This document shows, one piece after another, positions 54,640 to 64,000 of a stretch of DNA of 64,000 nt. The DNA lies in the NCBI GenBank assembly GCA_965153355.1, contig OZ231126.1, positions 37,014,001-37,078,000 on the forward strand, written 5' to 3'. Every line of letters starts with the position of its first letter. The stretch's first letter is position 1. The stretch comes from Flaccisagitta enflata (taxonomy: Eukaryota > Chaetognatha > Sagittoidea > Aphragmophora). Both the position numbers and the translations under genes were made by a program. The notes under the pieces are model-generated. The model worked only from the letters and a program-made list of their open reading frames with translations. It was not told the origin of the DNA and ran no database searches.

Positions 54640-54831
54640 ATGTCTACCCCGGCCGTTGGCGTTCCTCCGGTCGACCCAAAGCAAAAAGCTTTGACCGACT
54701 ACAGAAAGAAACTGTTGGAGCACAGAGAGGTAGAGGCACGCTTGAAGGAAATGAGAGAACAAGGCAAGCAGCTACAAAAGGATTACGACAAATCTGAGGA
54801 CGATTTAAAAGCTCTCCAAAGTGTTGGCCAG
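54640..54831 (+). CDS. PSMC6: 26S proteasome regulatory ATPase Rpt4 (PSMC6), exon 1
   Basis: Start of the gene for Rpt4, one of six AAA+ ATPases in the base of the 19S proteasome cap, which unfold ubiquitylated substrates and open the 20S gate. 64 codons, phase 0, donor GTGAGA. The N-terminal coiled coil is [20 protein letters not shown] ... [12 protein letters not shown], nearly identical to animal Rpt4 apart from a slightly longer N-terminus ([15 protein letters not shown]). In the window only the first five coding exons can be recognised. Confidence 0.95.
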
Positions 54832-54877
54832 GTGAGAATATTAAAACTGATGTGGATTTGTGAAGCGTTTTGTGTGA

Positions 54878-55090
<213 letters not shown>

Positions 55091-55219
55091 TGAGTATACG
55101 AAAAGCTTACCCTGGCCCTGATTAGGTAACTGCTGGGTATCTTGGTTCTGAATTGTAGAAAATCCCCCAGTGATTCAATATTTCATACAGCCACGCTCTT
55201 CATGAACCCGCTCAGCTGA

Positions 55220-55423
<204 letters not shown>

Positions 55424-55703
55424 TAATCCGTATGACCATTTCGTCGTACATCAATTGATAGTCAAGAATTCTGTTTAGCTGACATGGGTAATAGTGAAAA
55501 TTTAAGATATTTGGAGGTACTATCTTGCTTATATGTATAACAACAAGCATTATGTGGCGTAACTACCCAAAGAATAATGAGAATATAGGAAAATTAGTGA
55601 CGCCTGGTAACTTCATCAAATTTCCCATCAAATGGCGCAAACCGCATTGCTCAAAATTCAGTTATTTAGAAATGACAAGCAAAACAAAATTGCTACCTCT
55701 AGT

Positions 55704-55882
55704 AAAACAAGGCCAAGAGATGTCCAAAAGATACATCCTCTTTAGATGTAAGATATTAAGAAACAAATCATTGAAATATAAAGAAAACCCTAAAAATTGC
55801 ATTTAGAAATTTTCTTGTTACCGACCAACAAACCAACATTCAAAAGGGACACGCCCTCTTATAGAGATGCGAGGACGCATCT
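55704..55882 (+). mobile_element. Hairpin-ended element (AGATGCG subfamily)
   Basis: AAAACAAGGCCAAGAGATGTCC at the 5' side; CCGACCAACAAACCAAC remnant core; 3' hairpin AGATGCGAGGACGCATCT then AAAAA. In PSMC6 intron 3. Confidence 0.7.
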
Positions 55883-55889
55883 AAAAATG

Positions 55890-56365
55890 GTGAAAGAATT
55901 TTGTTTTCGGATTTAATTAATCTGTGCACCACATTGTCAGGAACAAACTCACCTTTTGAGCTCAGACCATGGCATTACGCTGGCGTTAGGTTGGTGTCAA
56001 GTTGGCCTGGAAATAGTCCAGGCCTCAATCCGATCAAATTGTTTTAGTGGGATAAAAAGCTGCAATTGGAGCTGCAGGAACAGGTTCAGGTTTGAGAGAA
56101 TTGTTCTCTAAGCGTGGAAGAGCATTACATTACCCTCTATCACTTTATGGAAGCATACTAAGGAATACAAAAGCTATAGTTGATGCCTAAGGAGGTGGCA
56201 CAAAGTACTAGTTATATTTTACAAATGATTAATGTACTTATTAATGAAAAAATGGACTGTTAATTGCGTCTTGTTGTTATACTTTTTAGCAGGATAGTAT
56301 GTCTGAAAAGCCAATTGCACTGGAACACCGCAAAAGCGCTCCCACCTTGAGACTAACCCACCTTT
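55890..56365. other. No gene seen (PSMC6 intron 3)
   Basis: Fragments such as ACCATGGCATTACGCTGGCG, TTGGTGTCAAGTTGGCCTGG and GAAATAGTCCAGGCCTCAATCC look like a decayed transposase or repeat, but I cannot support an assignment. Confidence 0.3.
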
Positions 56366-56369
56366 ATGG

Positions 56370-56950
56370 CAAATTTGTTGAAAAATGTTAAAAAATGTAA
56401 AAAAGTTACTATGTTAAAACGTTCAAAATGTTTAGAAAAGTTTACAAATATTGTAGAAAAAAAAAGAAAGTGTTAAAAAAGGTTAATAAATGTTAAAAAA
56501 TAATATACAGCAATTTGAAACATGAATTATTTAAAAATGTTGGAAAATATTAATAAATGTTGACAAATATTAATAAATGTTAAAAAATGTTAAAAAATGA
56601 CAAGGCAAAAACATTCAAAATGCAGAAAATGTGAAAAAACAAAGCTTGCTGGTGGGCAAGGGCCATATTTTAGGTCATTAGACCATTTGGGGGAGAGCAG
56701 TGAGGTCACAGAAAAAAAAGTATTAGATTTTTGATGATTTTAATACTTAAACATTTTTTTACTGCCTTCAATGATATTCAACAATTTTCACAATTTTTGA
56801 TATCTTTTAACATTTTTTAAACACTTTTTAACATTTTTTAGTATTTTAACATTTTTAATACTTTTTAAAGTTTTTTTACTGTTTTTAACATTTTTAAACA
56901 TTTTGTAACATTTTGTAATTTTTAAAATTTCAGATTTGTTAACAAAAATG
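56370..56950. repeat. GTTAAAAAATG arrays in opposite orientation around an element fragment
   Basis: GTTAAAAAATGT repeats (56375-56620) and the reverse, AACATTTTTTAACA (about 56790-56930), surround a hairpin-element inner block at 56645-56710 (GGTGGGCAAGGGCC, GGGGAGAGCAGTGAGGTCA). The same repeat is the core of the element at 33919. Confidence 0.65.
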
Positions 56951-57287
56951 TTAAAAAATTTTAAGCATTGGTACCTCTGTATAATATCTATATTGGCATT
57001 AGGGCAGCTACCCGATGAGGCACTATTTTACCCAGTCCCTTGAAATCCGTGCTAAGAGGCTCAACTGTAACCAACTTCATTTGACTGCATGATTCTGCAG
57101 AAGAAGTTGAAAATGAAACTCGATATGCTTGGCACTTGCTCGCTGGCTGCGTCTTAACGATAATCACAGTTCAAAGCTAAATATGCGTCGTAGATAGCTA
57201 CTCTGCTCTGGTCTCGCGTTTCATTTAGGATGTGGTCTAGATCCTGTAATGAGAAAATGTAAAAGCGAACAAAATACATTCTCCTAG

Positions 57288-57407
57288 GACTTGGCGAGCA
57301 GATCCGGGAACTACGTGAAGTCATTGAGCTGCCGCTCCTCAATCCCGAATTATTTCAAAGAGTCGGAATCACACCACCAAAGGGCTGCCTTCTTTTTGGA
57401 CCTCCAG
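57288..57407 (+). CDS. PSMC6: PSMC6 exon 4
   Basis: Acceptor CATTCTCCTAG, donor GTAATA, phase 1 to phase 1. [39 protein letters not shown], reaching the start of the Walker A loop. Confidence 0.95.
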
Positions 57408-57544
57408 GTAATAATGTGAGAATGATTTATCTCTGCTCGGGAAAATTAGAATTTTGTTTTGGTCTGACTGAGCATTTACCAGTTTTTTCAAATTAATGTT
57501 GAAACAACATCGTCAGATTTCTCTAATTTGTCTCTTTATCTCTC

Positions 57545-57550
57545 TCCCTA

Positions 57551-57615
<65 letters not shown>
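57545..57615. repeat. (CT)n microsatellite
   Basis: CT array in PSMC6 intron 4, sense strand pyrimidine. Confidence 0.95.
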
Positions 57616-57616
<1 letters not shown>

Positions 57617-57648
57617 GTGATGGAAATCACGTCCATGTACTAAAATGT

Positions 57649-57711
57649 CCAATTAAGCGATAACATGCGATGACATGCAAATCTGCTGTACGAGTGTTAT
57701 CGCTTAATTGG
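57649..57711. repeat. Perfect 17-bp inverted repeat with 29-bp loop
   Basis: CCAATTAAGCGATAACA at 57649-57665 and its exact reverse complement at 57695-57711. It sits between two CT arrays. Confidence 0.9.
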
Positions 57712-57738
57712 GCATTATAGATCAAATCAAATCTTTGT

Positions 57739-58490
<752 letters not shown>

Positions 58491-58653
58491 AGCATTTACT
58501 TTTTTCCTACGGCGATTAGCCGCCTTTATTGGAAAACTTTTTGACTCAGAAGTTGAGGCTGTAGGGGATTGTACTTTTTTTTGGGGGGGGAGGCGGTAAA
58601 CGCCTTGTATTTCAATTATGTCTGTAATGGTCAACGTTGTTTATGATAATCAG

Positions 58654-58762
58654 GAACGGGAAAAACTCTCCTTGCTCGCGCAGTCGCCAGTCAATTGGAC
58701 TGCAACTTTCTCAAAGTCGTATCATCTGCCATCGTTGATAAATACATCGGAGAGTCGGCCAG
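58654..58762 (+). CDS. PSMC6: PSMC6 exon 5 (Walker A), last one found
   Basis: Acceptor ATAATCAG, donor GTTGGT, phase 1 to phase 2. It completes [20 protein letters not shown] and [20 protein letters not shown]. The expected next exon (L-I-R-E-M-F ... Walker B D-E-I-D) was not found on the plus strand before the window ends; the opposite strand is occupied by another gene from 58901. Confidence 0.93.
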
Positions 58763-58900
58763 GTTGGTGCATTGGCAATTTTAATAAATTTTAATAATGA
58801 GAAACTGTTAATCGTATTTAATCTCAATGACAAGTATTGAAATTGAAAGAATCAATTTAGGTTGGGAGGAGCGGTAAATTGTTAAATTGAAAGTATCTTT

Positions 58901-59029
58901 TCAGTTTCTGGCCCACAATTTGATTTCGCTCATTATGACCCATTTTTCGCCTTCGTTATTGACGTCTAAAACACGAATGCCGTAGCATTTGTACATTTTG
59001 CACGAGTCCACCTCGGCGATAGTCGTATC
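58901..59029 (-). CDS. Coiled-coil/discoidin-like protein, last exon
   Basis: Final exon of a minus-strand gene that extends beyond the right edge. 43 codons including stop (58901-58903), acceptor CTCATTTTCAG. YKCYGIRVLDV and EKWVIMSEIKLWA look like the last strands of an F5/8 type C (discoidin, galactose-binding-like) fold. Combined product in the window: more than 350 residues of coiled coil followed by this domain. I do not recognise a named family; an adhesion or scaffold role would be speculation. Confidence 0.7.
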   Translation of the reverse strand, partial: DTTIAEVDSCKMYKCYGIRVLDVNNEGEKWVIMSEIKLWARN

Positions 59030-59210
59030 CTGAAAATGAGTAATTTTAAACTTTTTCTTATACCAATTAGTGTGACGATAATGGCGAAAATAACAATAAT
59101 TGTACAATTTTTAAATGGAGGGGGGGGGGTGTTACGGTCAGGTCTATCTGACTATAAAGGTCTGATAAACTGCCTTAAGTGACGAGTTGGCGCTTTAACT
59201 CGGTACTCAC

Positions 59211-59355
59211 ATCTTCTGAGATGAATCCCCTGCCACTAAGATCCTCGTAGATGATATCCCATTTTGAGTCGGCGTTGCACGTAGCATCGTTTGTGGCCAT
59301 CAGCTCAAACTTTGAAGCTCCGTTTTTTGGTGCGATGGAACTTTTAAAAGACATC
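59211..59355 (-). CDS. Coiled-coil/discoidin-like protein, penultimate exon
   Basis: Acceptor CAAAATTAG just above, donor GTGAGT at 59210. It reads from AKRVTRMSFKSS through NGASKFELMATNDATCNADS to GRGFISED. V-T-x-x-x-F-K-S-S and F-E-L-x-x-S/T-N-D resemble the middle of discoidin-like domains. The precise upstream boundary (near 59368) depends on the acceptor chosen. Confidence 0.65.
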
Positions 59356-59463
59356 CGCGTCACTCGTTTCGCCTAATTTTGCAAGAGGATTGTTGTAAAA
59401 ATACTTCGTGTACTTCGTGAGCTGGCCCTCCTGACCTCAAGATCGGCTAGCTCGCCCATCGGT

Positions 59464-59720
59464 ACTTGTGACAGGGCTACCGAAACCATGTGCGGGTGGG
59501 CAGGAGTAGTGATAATAATGCTGGATACATGGCTACTCAATTCGTTTGTGGTTGGGCAGGGGCGGTTGTAATAGTGTTAAGTAATTGGGCAGGGGCAGTG
59601 ACGCCAGAACCACCCGCGAAAGCCCAAAAAGTAGTGCGACCATTGCAGTGTGACCATTGCAACGGACGAACAGAAGGATCGACAGACTGACACAGCGGCT
59701 TATTGTCGTGTGCACGCGAC
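59464..59720 (+). mobile_element. Hairpin-ended element with duplicated 5' module
   Basis: Two successive starts (ACAGGGCTACCGAAACCATG, then GCTGGATACATGGCTACTC), each with a GGGTGGGCAGG-type block, a third GGGCAGGGGCAGTGACGCC block, a weak GACGGACGAAC core, and 3' end GTCGTGTGCACGCGACC. It ends about 10 bp from the splice donor of the next exon. Confidence 0.65.
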
Positions 59721-59731
59721 CGAAAACTTGC

Positions 59732-59889
59732 CTTTTTAAATTGAACCCAGATTGACTGAGGAGCATCTTGATCCGATGTCCAGGATGCGTAGTGATCTTG
59801 AGTAAATGCATTATCGGCTTCACAGAAGGGGGCTTGGCTAGATGCGCCAAATGAAGCGTCATCGAATTTCAAGGGGACGGACTGATGAC
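59732..59889 (-). CDS. Coiled-coil/discoidin-like protein, discoidin start exon
   Basis: Acceptor ACTAATTTCAG, 158 nt. Encodes DDASFGASSQAPFCEADNAF, HYASWTSDQDAPQSIWVQFK. The W-T-S ... S-I-W-V-Q-F pattern is the discoidin-like core. The intron downstream starts AAG-GCAAGT, a GC-AG intron rather than GT-AG; the phase fits both neighbours. Confidence 0.72.
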
Positions 59890-60064
59890 CTGAAATTAGT
59901 AAAAAAACATAAGTAAAGGTGGACGGAGGACAGCCCCTCACGTTGAGACGAGGACGCGTCTGATAATGACGGCTTTGAGAATAGTCACTCACATAGTGAT
60001 CCTTCAGTATTCTGGCCCTATAGTTGTTTCTTATCTTCTTGTACAAAGCATTGAACATAACTAC

Positions 60065-60253
60065 CTTTGTTAAGTATCGCGATTTCTTCCTCTAACTTTG
60101 TGATTTTGTCAATGGCTTTCTGATTTTGTTTCTTCAGCTGAGCATTTTCGGCCTTCAGCTTCTTCAGTTCTTCGCCGGCTACTTGATTGTCCAAGGCGTC
60201 TTTGAGGTCTTTTTTGAGCTTTTCAATTTCCTGTGCCTTTTTGCCATTTTCTC
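60065..60253 (-). CDS. Coiled-coil/discoidin-like protein, coiled-coil exon
   Basis: Acceptor CACTACGCAG, donor GTAGTT, phase 1 to phase 1. ENGKKAQEIEKLKKDLKDAL, LKKLKAENAQLKKQNQKAID and KITKLEEEIAILNKG form regular heptads. Confidence 0.75.
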
Positions 60254-61082
60254 CTGCGTAGTGAGTGTCCATATTTTAGAAGAATGACCAGCTTCATGAC
60301 AAAAACAGTGCAAGTAAGCGTACTTGTTTATCGCCACTTTGTATATTATCCCGGTCCCTGCCAACCCGTACAGACAAGGTAAAAGTTGCAAAGTAAATTA
60401 TCATTAAGTCATATGTTTATTTAGCACACGCGCCTTGGTAAGACATGCTTCTTTTGAGCGCGCGATTTTCTTGCCAGTTTAGTCAACCTACTATATGTCA
60501 AGTTTTTATTTAAAATATTCCTTCCTTGAACTGATTTGGAACAACAGCTACATCAATACGCTTTTTCAACCATCATGCACGGAAAAAATATCCTTGATCA
60601 ACAATGTATGTGGAGAAAAGAAATGGATTAGGAAATCGTTTTAACTGAAAACTGAGTGATAAAATTCTTAAGAAGGTCTCACGGAAAACTCTTAATCTGC
60701 TTCCAAACGAACTTTTTTGCATTTCCAAGAACATGACTTCCTTCCTACGTGTCTTTAAAAGGGGGTCATGTTTTTCATTTTTTTAATTTGTCATTTTCTA
60801 TGCAAATTAAGAGTTTTCCGTGGGGCCTTATCTAGTGATAAAAGAGAATTTTCTTAAGAAAATGTCTTATTTTTCGTTGCATATTGATACATTTCATAAT
60901 GTTTAAGTCATCCCTATGATATTTCCATGCAAATTCTTAGTAAGTGTGCACTTCCACATATATTGCACACTTCAACAAAACTGTTTGATCGATTTTTCTT
61001 TCGAGTGAAAAACTGGCTACGGCAGTGAAAAGCGCAAATTTCCGGTGACCGTGTCGTAATGGTCACCTTCTGTTTCTCATAC
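60254..61082 (-). other. Intron; nothing seen
   Basis: AT-rich intron. AAGGTCTCACGGAAAACTCT (60673) and AGAGTTTTCCGTGGGGCCTT (60809) are inverted copies, marking a small foldback of about 155 bp. Confidence 0.5.
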
Positions 61083-61260
61083 CTCTCAGTTTTCCGTTTT
61101 CCTCCAGTGACTTGTCGAGCTCCGCTTGTTTTGCCTGCATAGTCTCATGTAGCATGGCAATTTTCTCCGTCCATTCTTCTGTGGTCTTTTTGCAGCTAGT
61201 CAACTCTTTCGCCAAAGATGCGTTTCGTTTCTTAAGCTCATCCACAGATTTTTTCATAGC
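61083..61260 (-). CDS. Coiled-coil/discoidin-like protein, coiled-coil exon
   Basis: Acceptor ATACGTAG, donor GTATGA, phase 0 to phase 1. KSVDELKKRNASLAKELTSC, WTEKIAMLHETMQAKQAELD, KSLEENGKLRG: continuous heptads. Confidence 0.75.
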
Positions 61261-61639
61261 CTACGTATTGATAATGCGGGTTTCAATGAAGTATCTTGAA
61301 ATAGTTGGATGGCATTACATGTAACCCTCTTTTGATGAACAGAATGCCAGATTTTCAAGATGAAAAAAATTTTAGTAAAAATATTCACAAGCTAGATATA
61401 ATAGAAAAGCCCGTTGCAAATTTGTGCCCATACGCGTGCCCATGCAATTCTTGAATTTGTTATTTGAATCTAGATAAAGATCTTGGATAACGACCTGAAA
61501 CCCACCATAAAAAATGATACATTGCCTACGAATCGACCTACAAACGGCTACATTCGGGCAGGTAATCTTTCAGACGATTTCCAACAATTGTAGAAAGTAA
61601 ATGCATTTGAAACTTTTAGTTGTGCCGCGTCAATCTTAC
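61261..61639 (-). other. Intron; nothing seen
   Basis: No repeat or additional exon recognised. Confidence 0.4.
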
Positions 61640-61890
61640 CTCAACTGCATTTTCTGCATCTCGCTTGGCCTTTTCGCACTTTGTCAGTTGGTCTCCGACA
61701 CTCTGGACTTTCGTCTCTTCTTCCGCCAGCGATTTTTTTGCATTTACCAGATCTTCGTAGCATTGGGTTGTCTTTGCCTTCTCTTTTTTCAAATTAGCTT
61801 CAAGCTTCTTCAGTGAAGCTTGGCATTGGTTCTCTTTCTCCAACTCTTCCTTCAATTTTTGTCCGCGACGGAATATCATTCCGACGCGGA
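61640..61890 (-). CDS. Coiled-coil/discoidin-like protein, exon after the inserted element
   Basis: Donor GTAAGA at 61639 (phase 0). From 61860 leftwards the heptads are unbroken: KLKEELEKENQCQASLKKLE, KTTQCYEDLVNAKKSLAEEE, VGDQLTKCEKAKRDAENAVE. Bases 61861-61890 belong to the inserted element's terminal hairpin; including them back to the acceptor TTATAG keeps the frame and adds RVGMIFRRGQ. If the element is not spliced out, the gene is interrupted here. Confidence 0.65.
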
Positions 61891-63483
61891 CTATAATTCA
61901 AGGCGGGTGGGTGTCGTCGTCGTCGTCGTCGTTGTCGTCGTCGTCGTTGTCGTCCCGGATTTTAAAAAATGGATAACTTTTTTATGCTTTGACCGATTTG
62001 GTTCATATTTGGTGGGAAGTTGTGCTAGGGTAAGGCGCTTTACATCCTATCCGATTTTTGTGATCCGACCAACCCAACCGGCCCAACCAGCTTACCGGCC
62101 TAAAAGTGAAAAACGTGCATAACTTTGGCATTTTTCAACCGATTTGGCTGAAATTTGGTATGGAGTCTCTAAATGGAAGGCCTCAACATATGTATATGAT
62201 TTATATGCATTTGAGCATGCTAACCGGCCAAACCGACCTACCACCCAACCAGCCAACCGGCCTAAAAGTGAAAAACTTGCGTAACTTTGTCATTTTTCAA
62301 CTGATTTGGTTGAAACTTGGTATGGAGTCTCTAAATGGAAGGACTCAGCATATGCAAACTATTTATCCTGTTAAACCAGCCTACCACCCAACCAGCCTAC
62401 TGGCCTAAAAGTGAAAAACGTGCATAACTTTGGCATTTTTCAACTGATTTGGCTGAAATTTGGTATGGAGTCTCTAAATGGAAGGCCTCAACATATGTAT
62501 ATGATTTATATGCATTTGAGCATGCTAACCGCCAAACCGACCTACCACCCAACCAGCCAACCGGCCTTAAAGTGAAAAACTGCGTAACTTTGTCATTTTT
62601 CAACTGATTTGGTTGAAACTTGGTATGGAGTCTCTAAATGGAAGGACTCAGCATATGCAAACTATTTATCCTGTTAAACCAGCTACCACCCAACCAGCCT
62701 ATGCCTAAAAATGAAAAACGTGCATAACTTTGGCGTTTTTCAACCGATTTGGTTGAAATTTGGTATGGAGTCTCTAAATGGAAGGACTCAACAAATGTAT
62801 GTGATTTATATGCATTTGAGCATGCTAACCGGCCAAACCGACCTACCACCCAACCAGCCAACCGGCACAAAAGTGAAAAACTTGCTTAACTTTGTCATTT
62901 TTCAACTAATTTGGTTGAAACTTGGTATGGGGTCTCTAAATGGAAGAACTCAACATATGCGCACTATTTATCCTGTCAAACCAGCCTACCACCCAACCAG
63001 CCTACCAACCAAAAGGTGATAAATGTGCATATCTTTGGCGTTTTTCAACCAATTTGGTTGAAATTTAGTATGGAGTCTCTAAATGGAAGGACTCAACACA
63101 TGTATGTGATTTATTTATGTTTGAGCATGCTAACCGGCCAAACCAACCTACCACCCAACCAGCTTACCGGCCTTAAAGTAAAAACTTACATAAATTTGAC
63201 ATTTTTCAACCAAATTGGTTGAAACATGGTATGGAGTCTCTAAATGGAAGAACTCAACATACGCACACTATTTATCTAAACCAGCCTACCACCCAACCAC
63301 CCTACTAGCCTAAAAGTGAAAAACGTGCATAACTTTGTCATTTTTCAACGGATTTGCATGAAACTTTGTATGGCGGCTCTAAATGTAAAGTCTTATAGTT
63401 TTGGCGAACTTACAGGGTTAGCGATCTTTTGGTCATAGCGATCTTACGGAATTGGTGATCTTTAACCCCCTTCCGTCGCGGAC
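61861..63483 (-). mobile_element. 1.6-kb hairpin-ended element inserted in a coding exon
   Basis: Minus-strand reading: starts GTCCGCGACGGAA right after the codons for SEQYL, and ends with a hairpin GTCCGCGTCGGAATGATA ... TTCCGTCGCGGAC followed by AAAAA of the target. Start and end are exact 13-bp inverted repeats. Removing it joins CTG-G to AAAAATTGAAG, giving L-E-K-L-K-E-E-L in frame with no target duplication. Inside are a GTC repeat (61914-61955) and a dimeric satellite. Same architecture as the short elements, different sequence. Confidence 0.8.
62090..63400. repeat. Higher-order dimeric satellite
   Basis: Alternating related subunits of about 160 and 145 bp, forming a dimer of about 303 bp repeated four and a half times (A units near 62112, 62417, 62717, 63023). 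Both share TTTTTCAACNGATTTGG-like, GGTATGGAGTCTCTAAATGG and CTACCACCCAACCAGCC. A has ATGATTTATATGCATTTGAG where B has CTATTTATCCTGT. Confidence 0.9.
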
Positions 63484-64000
63484 CCAGATACTGTTCAGAT
63501 TTTTTCTCCAGATCTTTCACTTTCGCCTCCGCCACGGCCAGCTTCTTCCGTTCCTCCTCCAATTCATCCGTCAGAGCTCCCACTTGTCCTTTGGCCAGCT
63601 TCACTTCATCTTGAACATCTTTCAAGCTCTCCGTCAACTCATCAACAAGTTTCTCGTTGGCGCTTGCCTTCGACTTTTCCTGGGCCACTTCTTTTTTCAA
63701 ATTCTTCACCTGTTCCTCTCTCTCTTGCAGCTTTTTCTTTTCCTCCGCCAAATTCGCCGTTAAATTTCCCACGCGGTGGCGCGCCTCTTCAACGACTCTC
63801 CTGCCCTCAGCTAAATCCCTCTGCAGCCTCTCGATAGTATTGAGAGCCGTCTCCAGTTGCTTCCTCAGCGCCTGCTTCTCTAATGCTAATTTGGCTATTT
63901 TCTCCATGAATTTTCCCTGCTGATCCTGAAGATGTGTAACCTTCTCCTTCAATTGACCCAGCGTATTTTTGCATTCTTCATCCTTAGATGTGAGCGATGC
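63448..64000 (-). CDS. Coiled-coil/discoidin-like protein, exon at right edge (partial)
   Basis: Open from the window edge, so the true start lies outside. HLQDQQGKFMEKIAKLALEK, ERLQRDLAEGRRVVEEARHR, NLTANLAEEKKKLQEREEQV, LVDELTESLKDVQDEVKLAK, LEEERKKLAVAEAKVKDLEK: a long, regular coiled coil. Coding by homology of pattern ends at SEQYL (63484). The remaining codons to the candidate donor GTAAGA (63447) are element-derived. Confidence 0.7.

Overview
This is a eukaryotic, almost certainly animal, window. The recognisable genes are an ionotropic glutamate receptor of the kainate/AMPA type, an RBM4/lark-type RNA-binding protein, proteasome ATPase Rpt4 (PSMC6), an EamA/SLC35-like transporter and a coiled-coil protein ending in a discoidin-like (F5/8C) domain. 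All but the transporter show several exons with GT-AG boundaries, and introns reach kilobases. I cannot name the species. An invertebrate with a repeat-rich genome fits: simple repeats up to about 750 bp, many small dispersed elements, one broken non-LTR retrotransposon. No bacterial features, CRISPR array, tRNA or rRNA were seen.

Layout. 0-5 kb: nested short elements and minisatellites. 5-17 kb (+): four exons of the amino-terminal domain of the glutamate receptor, separated by repeat-filled introns; no later exons were found. 17-33 kb: repeats, including an approximately 235-bp satellite at 29.3-31.4 kb. 33 kb (+): C-terminal half of a DMT-family transporter. 35.9-38.6 kb (-): 5'-truncated LINE reverse transcriptase, frameshifted and split by two insertions. 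41.7-42.7 kb: an unrecognised 1-kb ORF. 46.7-53.5 kb (+): complete six-exon lark/RBM4-like gene with three RRMs and two zinc knuckles. 54.2-58.8 kb (+): PSMC6 from its 5' UTR to just past Walker A, where it stops being recognisable. 58.9-64 kb (-): a coiled-coil/discoidin-like gene running off the right edge.

Main discovery. About 30 copies of short elements share one architecture. The 5' end (often ACAAGGCCGGATACACGG) is followed by a subterminal motif, then a variable tandem-repeat core (usually GACGGACC-like), then a 3' hairpin whose last arm is the reverse complement of the 5' subterminal motif, then A-rich flank. The 5' and 3' motifs change together between copies: at least seven different matched pairs are visible. 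One copy sits inside a satellite unit, giving an empty site with no target duplication. Another splits the LINE and another interrupts a coding exon, and in both cases removing the element restores the reading frame. This resembles Helentron/HINE (DINE-1-like) non-autonomous rolling-circle elements, but the assignment is inference. A second theme is tandem arrays bracketed by inverted repeats, and large near-perfect foldback elements; three foldbacks fill most of one lark intron.
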